Shown: positions 17,084 to 26,068, counted from the first letter of the stretch. The stretch is DNA of 64,000 nucleotides from Thermoleophilia bacterium (GCA_041393415.1 JAWKKE010000006.1:1-64000); one strand, 5' to 3'. Notes: generated by a model from the sequence alone, not told the origin. Numbers and translations are program-made.

Positions 17084-17667
17084 GCCCGCTCCTCCTCCTT
17101 CGCATCCAGGTACTCGCCGATCGCCCTGATCTCGTCCTTGCCGGCGATCGTCTTGGGCAGCAAGGGCATGCGGCCGGCCTGAAGGAGCTTCATGCCGAGG
17201 CCGGCGAACCTGAAGGTCGCAAGCTGGTCGCGGGTCAGCATGTAGCGCGTCATCAACTCGGCCTCAGCGCTGCGGCCGTGGCGGTGCACGCCCTCGATGA
17301 AGTACTTCGTGAGCGCGGGGTTCTTCTGTTCCTTGGGCACGAGGTCGTACTTGATCGCCAACCGCTTCAGCTCGTACATCAAGTCCGTGATCTTGATCTG
17401 AGCGGGGCAACGCACGGTGCAGGCGTAGCACGAGGTGCAGAGCCACAGAGTGTTGCTCTTCACGACCTCGTCGATCTGTCCCGCCCGAAACGCGGCGATC
17501 ACTTCTCGCGGACCGTAGTCCATGAGATGGCTTGTGGGACACGACCCAGTGCATGTACCGCACTGCTGGCAGATCTTGATGTGGTCGCCGTCCGGCATGC
17601 TCAGCACGTCACGTATGAAGGTGTCGTTGAGCTCCTTGGCCAGCGTCGACGGCGTCAGTTCAGTCAT
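17080..17667 (-). CDS. hdrC: Heterodisulfide reductase subunit C
   Basis: A 195-residue two-cluster iron-sulfur protein (CQQCGTCTGSCP and CTSCYACTVRCP) that passes electrons from HdrA to HdrB. There are no membrane helices, unlike the QmoC-like protein of the other operon. It is the first gene of hdrCBA-mvhDGA. ATG 17667 follows a strong GGGGGGAGG site; the frame upstream of it is not conserved-looking and is left out. Confidence 0.93.
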   Translation of the reverse strand: MTELTPSTLAKELNDTFIRDVLSMPDGDHIKICQQCGTCTGSCPTSHLMDYGPREVIAAFRAGQIDEVVKSNTLWLCTSCYACTVRCPAQIKITDLMYELKRLAIKYDLVPKEQKNPALTKYFIEGVHRHGRSAEAELMTRYMLTRDQLATFRFAGLGMKLLQAGRMPLLPKTIAGKDEIRAIGEYLDAKEEERA

Positions 17668-17778
17668 GCAGCCTCCCCCCAGAGGACAACAGAAGTGTGA
17701 AGCACAAGCGGGCACGCGGTCCCGGAAGAGACGGCGCCGCGCTACTGGAAGTTGGTCCGTAAGGACTCTCCAGAAGAC

Positions 17779-17808
17779 ATTACAGTACATCTCGGGACGG
17801 TATGTCTA
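17779..17808 (-). promoter_or_regulatory. Candidate promoter of hdrCBA-mvhDGA
   Basis: On the minus strand TAGACA (17808-17803) and TGTAAT (17784-17779) are separated by 18 bases and face hdrC, giving a leader of a little over 100 bases. The rest of 17668-17931 shows nothing else I can name. Confidence 0.45.
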
Positions 17809-17885
17809 GAGGCGCGCGCATGTGCACAAATGCGCAAGGTGCAGGTACTTTCTTGTGCCGCGCCGCACAAGTGGAGCGCGCTTCT

Positions 17886-17914
17886 TTGCCCCGGTCGCCG
17901 CGATCCTTTACAAT
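17886..17914 (+). promoter_or_regulatory. Promoter of tRNA-Thr(CGT)
   Basis: TTGCCC (17886-17891) and TACAAT (17909-17914) are 17 bases apart and end 17 bases before the mature tRNA, a good sigma-70-type match. Confidence 0.6.
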
Positions 17915-17931
17915 GCCAAGGCTGTTCGAGG

Positions 17932-18007
17932 GCCGACGTAGCTCAGCTGGCAGAGCACATCACTCGTAATGATGGGGTCCGGGGTTCGATTCCCCGCGTC
18001 GGCTCCA
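17932..18007 (+). tRNA. tRNA-Thr, anticodon CGT
   Basis: A 76-base cloverleaf. The acceptor stem GCCGACG pairs with CGTCGGC. The anticodon stem CATCA/TGATG encloses the loop CTCGTAA, so the anticodon CGT reads ACG. The T-loop is TTCGATT, and CCA is encoded. It has its own promoter and is divergent from the hdr operon. Confidence 0.97.
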
Positions 18008-18255
18008 GCACCTCCGCTGCAAACCGCGGGTTTCCTCCCCACACTCCACCCCTACCAGGGATGCTCCCATTCCAACACGTTCCGGCGTCACCAAGGCGAC
18101 TCAAGGACATCAGAGTCCCTATGGCCCGCCGGCGGGCCCGCTCCCGTAGCCGAACGGATCAGGAGCGGCGAGAACACCGCCCGTGCGACTACCGTCGGGC
18201 GCAGCGGGTAGGACGACTCTGTGAGCACTCCGCCTCAACTAAGGGAGGCAGACGG

Positions 18256-18540
18256 TTGGACCGTGGCGAGCGCATCACGTGGGGATTGATGGGACTGGGC
18301 CTCATCGCCGGCGGAGCGGCGATCTGGCTATTCACGGTCGTTCCTGCCTGGAGATGGCTGGGGCCGAAGGGGGACTGGGTGGGAGGCAATTTGGTGCCGA
18401 TACCCATTCCTCTGCCGAAGGCCGACGCAGCTCTATCCTACCTTCTCGGCGGTGGACTGGCCTTGGCGCTGACTTTGATCGGGTTTGCGTTCATCCTCAA
18501 GGGCTTCCACATGCTGATCGAAGCAGTGCTCAATGCGTGA
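18256..18540 (+). CDS. Small two-helix membrane protein, unknown
   Basis: A 94-residue protein is predicted from TTG 18256, seven bases after AAGGGAGGC. Two hydrophobic segments (about residues 8-30 and 61-90) flank a loop with the proline run PIPIPLPK. I do not recognise the family. Support comes from the ribosome site, the coherent hydrophobicity pattern and the TGA stop. No ATG start is available in frame. It could be non-coding. The stretch between the tRNA and this gene (18008-18255) holds nothing I can identify. Confidence 0.45.
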   Translation: MDRGERITWGLMGLGLIAGGAAIWLFTVVPAWRWLGPKGDWVGGNLVPIPIPLPKADAALSYLLGGGLALALTLIGFAFILKGFHMLIEAVLNA

Positions 18541-18720
18541 GACCGTCGAACCGTGCCCTGCCGGCGAGGCCGGCCAACCGCCGACTACTCGCTGCCGTAC
18601 ACCGAGGCGGATGCTCGCCATCCCCACACAAGGATTGCGCGCTCGACCGCGATACCAGAGAGCGAACGCCGTTCGTTTGTCCCGTCGCGGACACAGAACA
18701 AATGCGCCCGCTCACAGCAA

Positions 18721-19308
18721 CTAGCTCAGATCAGCCGCCGCATCCTCCGTCGTGACGATCGTCGCGAACCCCGCCGCCAGTATCGTGCTCACCACGCCGC
18801 GGATGTCGTCTTGAGGCATGTCGTCGAGATCGGGGCAACCGGTGGCGTCGGTGACGAAGGACACATAGTAGTCGCGGTCGTGCGCCTCTCGCGCCGTGCT
18901 TTCGCAGCAGAAGTTGGTCATGAAGCCGCAGATCGCGACCCGCGAGACTCCGGCCTGGCGAAGCACGTCGTCGAGGTCGGTACCACGGAAGGCGGAGTAG
19001 CGCGTCTTCGTCATCTCATGCGCCGACGACGGCACATGCAGACCCTCGGCGTACTCGACCTCGTCGCTGCCCTCCACGAAGTTGAAACCGTCGACCTCGC
19101 CGGAGAAGTCGAACATACGCCCGACGTCCGAGCCGTCGGCAGCGTGCACGTGGCGCACGAACACGATCGGTCGACGATGGGCGCAGAAGACATCCACAAG
19201 GCGGTTGATGTTGGCGAGCGTCTTCGCGGCGTCGGTGCAGAAGAGCTCAGCGCCGGGATCCGTGTAGATGCGCTGCGCGTCGATGACCAGCAGTGCCGTG
19301 TTCGTCAT
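18721..19308 (-). CDS. Isochorismatase-family cysteine hydrolase
   Basis: This 195-residue alpha/beta hydrolase has the family's Asp-Lys-Cys triad: D10 in LLVIDAQ, the lysine of EMTKTRYSAF, and cysteine in GFMTNFCCESTAR. The cis-peptide region precedes the nucleophile as usual. Members hydrolyse amides or enol ethers such as nicotinamide, ureidoacrylate or isochorismate. The substrate cannot be read from the sequence. GGAG precedes the ATG. It ends with TAG and is followed by no obvious pathway partner; CarD lies upstream on the same strand. Confidence 0.88.
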   Translation of the reverse strand: MTNTALLVIDAQRIYTDPGAELFCTDAAKTLANINRLVDVFCAHRRPIVFVRHVHAADGSDVGRMFDFSGEVDGFNFVEGSDEVEYAEGLHVPSSAHEMTKTRYSAFRGTDLDDVLRQAGVSRVAICGFMTNFCCESTAREAHDRDYYVSFVTDATGCPDLDDMPQDDIRGVVSTILAAGFATIVTTEDAAADLS

Positions 19309-19346
19309 ATCTCGCTCCGACGCGACGATGAACGACGTGAGCTTCG

Positions 19347-19847
19347 TCAGCGCGATTCGCGCGACTCACCGTTGAGCGCCTCATCCAGAAGCGCCGTAGC
19401 TCCCGCCTCGTCGAGGTCGCAAGCACACATGAGTTCTCCGATGAGGATCTTGCTGGCCTTCTCCAGAAGCCGCTTGTCGCCCAGAGGCAGAGCGCCGAGA
19501 TCGCCGCGGCGGTGAATATCGCGGACCACTTCCGCAACGGCGCAGACCTCGCCCGTGCCGAGCTTCTCTTGCATGCGCTTGGTGCGCTCGTGCCACTTCG
19601 TCGACAGACCCTCGCTCGGGCCGGCGCGCAGGATGCAGAGTACCTCGTCCACGGCGTCGGCAGCGATCACCTTGCGCATGCCGGAGCGCTCGGCGTTCTC
19701 GACGGGGATCATCATCGTCATTCGATCGTGGAACATGCAGATCGAGAAGTACTCGCAAGGTCGCCCGAGCACCTCTTTGTGCTCGATGGCAACGATTGTG
19801 CCGGCACCGTGGTGAGCGCATACGACTTTGTCGCCGACTGAGAACAT
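19347..19847 (-). CDS. carD: CarD/CdnL-family transcriptional regulator
   Basis: The 166-residue protein has the N-terminal RNA-polymerase-interacting Tudor-like domain (FSVGDKVVCAHHGAGTI, ending around ENAERSGMR) and a helical C-terminal DNA-binding domain. CarD proteins stabilise open promoter complexes and control rRNA transcription in actinobacteria. The ATG at 19847 follows GGAGGG by seven bases; the frame extends upstream without a site. It has the length typical of the family. Confidence 0.9.
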   Translation of the reverse strand: MFSVGDKVVCAHHGAGTIVAIEHKEVLGRPCEYFSICMFHDRMTMMIPVENAERSGMRKVIAADAVDEVLCILRAGPSEGLSTKWHERTKRMQEKLGTGEVCAVAEVVRDIHRRGDLGALPLGDKRLLEKASKILIGELMCACDLDEAGATALLDEALNGESRESR

Positions 19848-19996
19848 GGATTGGCCCTCCCTGTGTTCGTGCATGGCGCCCTTGCGGCCTGGACCATGGC
19901 GCGCCCTCAACGAGGAGGGAGGCGACGACCTTCTGTTTGTTAGTCTACCGGAAAAGACGGGCCGGCGTCGGCCGCACCCGCCGCCGTCTAGGCGCT

Positions 19997-20338
19997 CTAG
20001 GCAGTCGCCTTGTCCGCGGAGGCAACAAGCGCCGCCAGTAGCCCTTCGGGCGTTGGCGCGTCGTCGTCGTACCCGTGCCTGGACATGATGCGATTCTGCG
20101 CCTCGAGAAAGCTCAGAACAGCACCATCGCTCGCGCCGGCGTAGAACGACGCCAATCGCATCAGGCGCGGATCGTCGGCGGCGAGTTCGGCGACGGCGCG
20201 CGCGGCGTCAACCAGCGCAGCAGCCGAACGCGTCTCGCGTTCATCGTTCGGATACTTGTCCGCCCGCTGTCTGCGCCACCGCGCTCGCGCCTCGAGGTCG
20301 CTCACGAGATCCGCTCGTGTCCCATCGGTCTCACCCAC
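19997..20338 (-). CDS. Hypothetical protein
   Basis: A 113-residue, alanine- and arginine-rich, mostly helical protein I do not recognise. GTG 20338 follows a strong GAGGGGG site. The middle region (AAALVDAARAVAELAADDPRLMRL) looks like a soluble helical bundle. It ends with TAG. It is divergent from the thioesterase gene that begins at 20449. Confidence 0.55.
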   Translation of the reverse strand: MGETDGTRADLVSDLEARARWRRQRADKYPNDERETRSAAALVDAARAVAELAADDPRLMRLASFYAGASDGAVLSFLEAQNRIMSRHGYDDDAPTPEGLLAALVASADKATA

Positions 20339-20448
20339 ACTCGCCCCCTCTTGTCTCCCGGTCGTACACTCACGATGGTACAGGGCTCCGGCTCACAGAT
20401 CACGCGTCAGGCGCGTCTTGATACAGTTGAAGGCGGCGGCACCACTCG

Positions 20449-20949
20449 ATGAACCAGGAGCGCAAGGTCGTGGACACAGCGATTCCCAATCCCTTCCGCA
20501 CGGCCGACTGCTTCTGCTGCGGCCCCGACAACCCCGACAGCCTCAACCTGGTGTTCCACTGGAACGAGGAGCGCAGGGAGGTCTCCACCCGCTACGTGCC
20601 GACGCGGCGCTTCGCCGGTCAGGGCGACATCCTTCACGGCGCCCTCCAGATGGGGCTACTCGACGAGACGATGGGCTGGACGGCCGTCCACGTCAGCGGC
20701 AGCATGGCGGTAACGGTGCAACTCACGACGACGTTTCACAGCCCGGCCTATATTCGCGGCACTCCCTTGATGGTCACGAGTCGAGTACGCGATGTCGACG
20801 GTCGTTCCATATGTCTCGAGGCCGAGATCACCGACAGCGACGGCGTCCTCTGCACGACCGGCGAGGCGACCTTCCGACTGCTCTCAGATGAGCGCTTCGA
20901 CAAGATCGTGCACTGGCGACCCGACGCAGCGCCCACTGATCAGGTCTGA
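20449..20949 (+). CDS. Hotdog-fold thioesterase (PaaI-like)
   Basis: This 166-residue protein resembles acyl-CoA thioesterases of the PaaI/4HBT type. It shows the N-terminal motif CFCCGPDNPDSLNL, then GQGDILHGALQMGLLDETMGW with the catalytic-type acid in LLDE, then two beta-strand repeats ending in EATFRLL. The CxCCGxxNP start marks the subgroup that also occurs in actinobacteria. The acyl substrate is unknown. Confidence 0.8.
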   Translation: MNQERKVVDTAIPNPFRTADCFCCGPDNPDSLNLVFHWNEERREVSTRYVPTRRFAGQGDILHGALQMGLLDETMGWTAVHVSGSMAVTVQLTTTFHSPAYIRGTPLMVTSRVRDVDGRSICLEAEITDSDGVLCTTGEATFRLLSDERFDKIVHWRPDAAPTDQV

Positions 20950-20959
20950 GCGCCTGTAG

Positions 20960-21730
20960 GTGCGCCTCTGGTCTCTCCACCCGCAGTATCTTGACGCCAG
21001 CGGACTGGTGGCTCTGTGGCGTGAAGGTCTATTGGCGCGCGCCGTCCTCAACGAGCGCACGCGTGGCTACCGCCACCACCCCCAACTGGAGCGCTTCCGC
21101 CATCACGACCACCCACTGGCGGCACTAGATGCCTACCTCCACATCGTCTGCGACGAGGCTGATCGGCGCGGCTACATCTTCACGAGGGCGAAGCTCGGGC
21201 CGCGCCTTGGCGTAACGCCTATCCCGATCGCCGACGGCCAACTGGCCTACGAGTGGCAGCATCTTCTCGCCAAGCTCGCCGCGCGCGCGCCACAAGACCA
21301 TCAGCGTCTCATCTCGACACCAGAAGGCAGAGCCGGAATGCCCGCGTGTCACCCGATCTTTGTTGTCCACGCGGGTCCAATCGCGACTTGGGAGCGCCCG
21401 TCTGCGCGGCGGCCATCCCCCAAGACGTCGCCCTCAACGGTTTGCGCCGACACCTTGCCGGTTCACAAGCAGGCAAGAAGTGGATGGGCGCGCCATGAAG
21501 CGCGTCACGGCGCACGAGGAGGAAGGACCATGTCGGTCGCCAAGATAATCGAGCTGTCGTCCAGTTCGGCAATCAGCTTCGAAGACGCGGTTCAGCGTGG
21601 TATCGACAAGGCGGAGGAGACCATCCGCCGCGTCAAGGGCGCATGGATCTCTGAGCAGAAGGTGGACGTCGAGAACGGGCGCATCGTCGCCTATCGCGTC
21701 ATCATGCGCGTCTCGTTCCTCCTCGAATAG
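20960..21730 (+). CDS. Pyrimidine-dimer DNA glycosylase, frame open into dodecin
   Basis: The first 140 or so residues (MRLWSLHPQYLD...HPIFVVHAG...TWE) match the Pyr_excise family of pyrimidine-dimer glycosylases/AP lyases that start base-excision repair of UV damage. The start is GTG 20960, just after the thioesterase stop. Family members normally end near the TWE motif. Here the frame carries on through about 50 low-complexity, arginine-rich residues with no stop and joins the dodecin gene in frame. Either the protein is a true glycosylase-dodecin fusion, or a stop or frame has been lost. In the +1 frame a TGA occurs at 21496-21498. The glycosylase domain itself is well supported; the end is not. 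Confidence 0.65.
   Translation: MRLWSLHPQYLDASGLVALWREGLLARAVLNERTRGYRHHPQLERFRHHDHPLAALDAYLHIVCDEADRRGYIFTRAKLGPRLGVTPIPIADGQLAYEWQHLLAKLAARAPQDHQRLISTPEGRAGMPACHPIFVVHAGPIATWERPSARRPSPKTSPSTVCADTLPVHKQARSGWARHEARHGARGGRTMSVAKIIELSSSSAISFEDAVQRGIDKAEETIRRVKGAWISEQKVDVENGRIVAYRVIMRVSFLLE
21530..21730 (+). CDS. Dodecin, flavin-binding protein
   Basis: This 66-residue dodecin stores or buffers flavins as a hollow dodecamer. The family pattern is complete: AKIIELSSSS, EDAVQRGIDKAEETIRRVKGAWI with the flavin-stacking tryptophan, and a C-terminal strand YRVIMRVSFLLE. The independent start at ATG 21530 has a strong GGAGGAAGG site, so it is probably translated on its own even though the frame is open from the glycosylase upstream. 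It ends with TAG. Confidence 0.9.
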   Translation: MSVAKIIELSSSSAISFEDAVQRGIDKAEETIRRVKGAWISEQKVDVENGRIVAYRVIMRVSFLLE

Positions 21731-21764
21731 AGCGCGCAGTTGCGGTGACCGCGCGCCGTCGTGC

Positions 21765-23024
21765 TCACCGCCCACCTCCCGAGACGATCCAGCTCATCGT
21801 CTGGGTCACGAGACGGTCGAAGGCGAGGACTGCCAGCTCGAGATGCTCCTCGCGGGTGTCCTCCTCACGCGCGTGAGAGAGACCGCGCAGGCTTTGCACG
21901 AACATCATCGCCGTGGGAACCCCGCGACGCGACATCTCAGCGGCATCGTGCAGAGGTCCGCTCGGAAGACGATGAGAGGTCCCCGCCACCTTCGTAATGG
22001 CTCGATCCGCAAGTTCGACCAGGTCGGGGTGGAAGCTCAGCGGCTCGATGCTCCACAAACGCGACCAATCCACCCCTACTCCCTCCTCGCGCGCCAGGTC
22101 GACGCTGGCCTTGCGCGTCTCACTCAGCATCGCCGCCAAAGCAGACCGATCCAAGTGGCGCTGATCGATGGTGATCTCACACTCGCCGGGCACGGCAGTC
22201 GGAATGCCCGGCTTCAGGAGACAGCTCCCGATCGTCGTCACGCCCTTGTGGCGCGCGGCGACAGATCGCGCTTCGAGGGCGAGGCGCGCCGCCGCTGAGA
22301 AACCGTCGCGGCGCGCGAACATCGGCGTGGAGCCCGCGTGCGCGGTCTGCCCCATGAAGCGCACGACATGACGCTCAATACCGACGGTGCCCAACACAGC
22401 CCCGAGGGGCAGTCCCATGGACTCCAGAACCGGCCCCTGCTCGATGTGAAGCTCGAGATAGGCGGCGGCGTTTGGCGGCGCCGACGCCACCGCACCCAGG
22501 TGATCCAAGTCGATTCCGTACTCGGAGGCAACGTCGCCGAAGCTGGTTCCCTGAGCGTCGCGCAGATAGCGCACGTCCTCCACATCGAGCGTACCGCAGC
22601 TCGCGCTCGAGCCGAACAGACTACGACCGAAGCGAGCGCCCTCCTCGTCCGTCCAATCCACCAGACGAACCGTCACCGGTGGCGTTCCTTGGCGCGCCAA
22701 CCGGCGGAGCACCTCGAGACCGGCGAGCACGCCGAGGCACCCGTCGAGCCATCCGCCGTCGGGCACAGAGTCGAGGTGACTGCCGAGGATGAGCTCTCGC
22801 TGGGAGCGCCCGCGGAGTGTGATCCACACGTTGAGCGCTTCGTCCATCTCCCAGGTGACCGGGAGATCGTCAACCTTCGCACGCAGCCATTCGCGCGCCT
22901 CCGCCCACGGACGCGTGAACGCGACGCGCTGCGCGCCACGACTGTCCCCTGTGAGCATCTGCAGCTCGCGCAGCTCACGAACGGTGCGCCGCGGGTCGAG
23001 CAATGAGGCGGAGGGCACGCTCAC
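21765..23024 (-). CDS. M20-family amidohydrolase (N-carbamoyl amino acid hydrolase/allantoate amidohydrolase type)
   Basis: A di-metal hydrolase of about 420 residues. The metal ligands are visible in GSHLDSVPDGGWLDG, TDEEGARFG, and ELHIEQGPVLE. PSGPLHDAA is the C-terminal histidine motif. The dimerisation lid lies between (QTAHAGSTPM). Family members cleave the N-carbamoyl group of amino acids, ureido compounds or allantoate; which substrate is not decidable. GTG 23024 has GAGG eight bases ahead. A GTG at 23069 in the same frame lacks a site. It is convergent with dodecin, only 34 bases away. Confidence 0.87.
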   Translation of the reverse strand: MSVPSASLLDPRRTVRELRELQMLTGDSRGAQRVAFTRPWAEAREWLRAKVDDLPVTWEMDEALNVWITLRGRSQRELILGSHLDSVPDGGWLDGCLGVLAGLEVLRRLARQGTPPVTVRLVDWTDEEGARFGRSLFGSSASCGTLDVEDVRYLRDAQGTSFGDVASEYGIDLDHLGAVASAPPNAAAYLELHIEQGPVLESMGLPLGAVLGTVGIERHVVRFMGQTAHAGSTPMFARRDGFSAAARLALEARSVAARHKGVTTIGSCLLKPGIPTAVPGECEITIDQRHLDRSALAAMLSETRKASVDLAREEGVGVDWSRLWSIEPLSFHPDLVELADRAITKVAGTSHRLPSGPLHDAAEMSRRGVPTAMMFVQSLRGLSHAREEDTREEHLELAVLAFDRLVTQTMSWIVSGGGR

Positions 23025-23085
23025 GCGAGTATCCTCAAGCAGCTCAGCTCTGTTGCCTTTCGCGACCACATGCCAGCCGTACCTT

Positions 23086-23493
23086 TCAGCGGAGGCGAGG
23101 CGACGACATCCCTCTCGGCGCCGTCCGCCCGTAGTCGTCGACCGCCTTCACGACGCCTGCCTCAGCGTCACTGAGCTCCCAGCCGAGCATCTCGACGATG
23201 ATGTGGATCATCTCGAGCTCATTTAGATAGGAGCGCCAGGTGCCCGGTCGGCCGCGCGCGCAATCGCAGGCATAGCCACCGCGATAGCCGCGATCAAAGA
23301 GTTCCTTGCGCACGGCCAGCATGTCTGCCGACGGCACCGCCATCTCGACACGAACCTGCCCCTCTTCGTTGCCGAGCAATCGCAGCCGTGGCTCATCCCT
23401 GGCATCGCGTTCGATGATGTCCACGTGGAAGCGCCGTGTCTCCACCTTCTCGATCGGCCGTTCGTTCATTTGGCCCCGTTCGTCGACAACCAT
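23086..23493 (-). CDS. Hypothetical protein
   Basis: The 135-residue protein is not one I recognise. ATG 23493 follows GGAGAGGAG by six bases. It is a soluble alpha/beta-type sequence with alternating charged strands (ETRRFHVDIIERD, VRVEMAVPS) and one cysteine pair in YACDCARG. It lies immediately upstream of the M20 hydrolase and may be co-transcribed with it. Confidence 0.6.
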   Translation of the reverse strand: MVVDERGQMNERPIEKVETRRFHVDIIERDARDEPRLRLLGNEEGQVRVEMAVPSADMLAVRKELFDRGYRGGYACDCARGRPGTWRSYLNELEMIHIIVEMLGWELSDAEAGVVKAVDDYGRTAPRGMSSPRLR

Positions 23494-23677
23494 GACCACT
23501 CCTCTCCGGCTCGCAACGGCCGAACTCCTGGCCAGTGAGGCCCGGACGGGCGCGCCACCGAACACCGGGCGCGCCCTTCGCTGATCTCCATAGGCTACCG
23601 TCAACCCTTCCCTCTGCCCACCAGATCAACCATCCCGGAGACCAACCCGTTCTTCCCAGGCTCGCCGGGCCGGCACA

Positions 23678-24979
23678 TCAACACGCCGCCTTTCCGGCCA
23701 TGGGATGACTGCAATCAGGCGTCTGCACAACCAAGGGCTCGGCCTCGTCGACCACCGTATCGGTCTCGCCGTGCGACGCCCGCCGCGCCCTCCAGACGAA
23801 GGGCAGCGCCGCTGCCTGTATCGCGCCGCCGACCACCCACGCCAGCGGAATCGAGAACGTCCGCGACAGCCATCCGAGGCCGACCTGGCCGCCCGCCCCG
23901 CCGGCGTCCGCAAACAGCGCGTCGAGACTGATCAGTGTGGCTCGCTGCTGCGACGGAATGCGCGCGTTTAGCCACGCCTGGCGCACCGGCTGCTGCACGC
24001 CGAAGGCCAGCGTCGACAGTAGGTACAGCGGCACGGCGATCCAGAACACCTGCAGCAGCGCCGCCAGCACAACCAGCAGCGCTTGCGCCGCCACCATCGC
24101 GATGACGACGCTGGAGCGCCGCCACGCCCGCTTCCTCAGGGGGCCAACCAGGGCCGCGCCGGCGATGCTGGACACGCCCACCAGAGCGGCGATGAGCCCG
24201 TTCACCCAAACGAGATCGCGCCCGAGGAGATCGAGAAAGTACCGCTGCCAGGAGTAGAAGCCGTACATGAAGAACATACCCTGCACGAGGCCGCCAATCA
24301 TAAGAGGGCGCACCACGCTGTCGCGCAGTCCGTAGCGCACCCCCGTGCGGGCAATCGCTTGCGTCTCTTCGCCGAAGTTGGCGAGACGCAGGGGCCGCGC
24401 CGCGAAGCCGATATCGCGCATCAGGAAGAGACCCAGCAGACCGGCAGGCACCAGCATTGCGGCCCGTGCCACATAGGGAAGCGCGAGACTTATCTGGCCG
24501 AGAAAGCCGCCGAGCACAGTCCCGACGAGCATCGCCACGCCCTGAGCGATCCCGCCATGCGCGAACACCACCTCCATCTTCCCCGTGTAGCCCTCGGCGA
24601 GTAGCGCGTCCACCAGCCACGCCTCAACCGCTCCCGTGAAGAACGTGTAGCCGAGCCCGAGCAACACCGACGCGCCGATGAACGCCGCCAGACCAGCATG
24701 GATAGCGCCAAACCATACGTACAACAACGTCGAGACGAAGAGGATGGCGACGCAGAGGAGGTAACTGACTCGCCGGCCCACGGTGTCGGCGACGACGCCG
24801 GTCGGAACCTCGAAGAGCACCATGCCCGCGGCGAACGCCGCATTGGCCACCATCACGCCGAAGATGTCGAGTCCTGCATCGAGGAGAAACAGGGTATTGA
24901 CACCCCATATCAGCGCCTGTGCGAGAGTCGTCAGAGCAACAATCGCGTAGTAGGTCTGCTTCGTCCTGTGTCCGCGCAT
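23678..24979 (-). CDS. Major facilitator superfamily transporter
   Basis: A carrier of 433 residues with 12 predicted membrane helices. The loop 2-3 signature is seen as GVVADTVGRRVSY after EVPTG, and a second half starts near residue 205. The acidic/arginine pair in the first half suggests proton-coupled export, but no substrate can be named. ATG 24979 has GGGGGAGG directly ahead. A much longer frame upstream is a shadow of the divergent aldo/keto reductase. The C-terminal tail is hydrophilic. Confidence 0.85.
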   Translation of the reverse strand: MRGHRTKQTYYAIVALTTLAQALIWGVNTLFLLDAGLDIFGVMVANAAFAAGMVLFEVPTGVVADTVGRRVSYLLCVAILFVSTLLYVWFGAIHAGLAAFIGASVLLGLGYTFFTGAVEAWLVDALLAEGYTGKMEVVFAHGGIAQGVAMLVGTVLGGFLGQISLALPYVARAAMLVPAGLLGLFLMRDIGFAARPLRLANFGEETQAIARTGVRYGLRDSVVRPLMIGGLVQGMFFMYGFYSWQRYFLDLLGRDLVWVNGLIAALVGVSSIAGAALVGPLRKRAWRRSSVVIAMVAAQALLVVLAALLQVFWIAVPLYLLSTLAFGVQQPVRQAWLNARIPSQQRATLISLDALFADAGGAGGQVGLGWLSRTFSIPLAWVVGGAIQAAALPFVWRARRASHGETDTVVDEAEPLVVQTPDCSHPMAGKAAC

Positions 24980-25087
24980 GCCTCCCCCTTGCGCTATACA
25001 CCAGGGGGTATTCCCCACCCGCACAAGCTCAGTCGTTGCAGGTGTGAGACGATGCCACCCGGTAACTTGCGATCCGGAGGTCACAGG

Positions 25088-25963
25088 ATGGTCCGCAGTC
25101 TGCCACGCGCCGCTTCTGCCGGCAGCATTACGCTCGGCGACATGCGTGTGGCGCGCATCGGCTTCGGCGCCATGCGAACCACAGGGCCCGGCGTCTGGGG
25201 AGAACCCCGGGACCGGGCCGAGATCCGTCGTCTCCTGCGTCGTGTTGTTGAGCTCGGTGTTGGGCTCATCGACACAGCCGACTCCTACGGTCCAGACGTG
25301 AGCGAGGAGCTCATCGCCGAGGCGCTCTATCCGTACCCCGACAACCTCATCATCGCCACCAAGGGCGGGAGTTTGCGCCCCGGCCCCGGGCAATGGGTGC
25401 GCGACGGACGCCCGGAGCACCTCAAACGCGTCTGTCACGAGAGCCTCAGGCGTCTCAAGCTGGAGCAGATCCCCCTCTATCAACTGCATGCACCGGCACC
25501 GAACGCGAGCATCGAGGAGTCCGTCGGCGCGCTCGTCGACTTGCAGAGAGAGGGCTGCATCAAACACATCGGTGTCTCCAACGTGACCGAGGCCGAACTC
25601 GACCGCGCGCTGGCGATCGGCCCCATCGTTGCCGTGCAGAATCGTTACAGCCTCGTCGATCGGCGCTTCGACGCCCTCGTCGACCGCTGCACCCATGACG
25701 GCATCGCCTTCATGCCTTGGGCGCCGCTCGAGCGCGGCGACGTTCACGCGCCGGAGGTGCTTGCCGTCGCCGCGCGACACGACGCCAGCGTCGCTCAAGT
25801 CATGCTCGCGTGGCTGCTGCAGCACTCGCCGGCGCTGCTGCCGATTCCGGGCACGGCCGCACTCGCCCACCTCGAAGAGAACGTGGCCGCAGCAGCGCTT
25901 TGCCTCAGCGATGCCGATGTGGCGCTGCTGGACAGCGTCGCCGAGCGAACGCCCGACGCTTGA
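25088..25963 (+). CDS. Aldo/keto reductase
   Basis: The 291-residue NAD(P)H-dependent oxidoreductase shows the catalytic set of the AKR TIM barrel: D and Y in LIDTADSYG, the lysine in IATKGG, and histidine in LYQLHAPAP. IGVSN and the C-terminal PIPGTA cofactor motif complete it. ATG 25088 follows CGGAGG; the frame extends upstream only as an antisense shadow of the MFS gene. Substrate unknown; short-chain carbonyls are typical. Confidence 0.9.
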   Translation: MVRSLPRAASAGSITLGDMRVARIGFGAMRTTGPGVWGEPRDRAEIRRLLRRVVELGVGLIDTADSYGPDVSEELIAEALYPYPDNLIIATKGGSLRPGPGQWVRDGRPEHLKRVCHESLRRLKLEQIPLYQLHAPAPNASIEESVGALVDLQREGCIKHIGVSNVTEAELDRALAIGPIVAVQNRYSLVDRRFDALVDRCTHDGIAFMPWAPLERGDVHAPEVLAVAARHDASVAQVMLAWLLQHSPALLPIPGTAALAHLEENVAAAALCLSDADVALLDSVAERTPDA

Positions 25964-26068
25964 CTTCGCGCCGCCCGGAGTGTGTAGTCAAGTCCGCGGC
26001 CCAGCCGCGAGTCCCTACAGCCAGTCCGGCCCCGAGTGGCCGGCAATCAACGTGTGGAGGTAGCCAGC

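Noticed and set aside
18021..18033. Short AAACC-GCG-GGTTT hairpin after tRNA-Thr
   Set aside because: A five-base stem is too weak in this GC-rich DNA to call a terminator.
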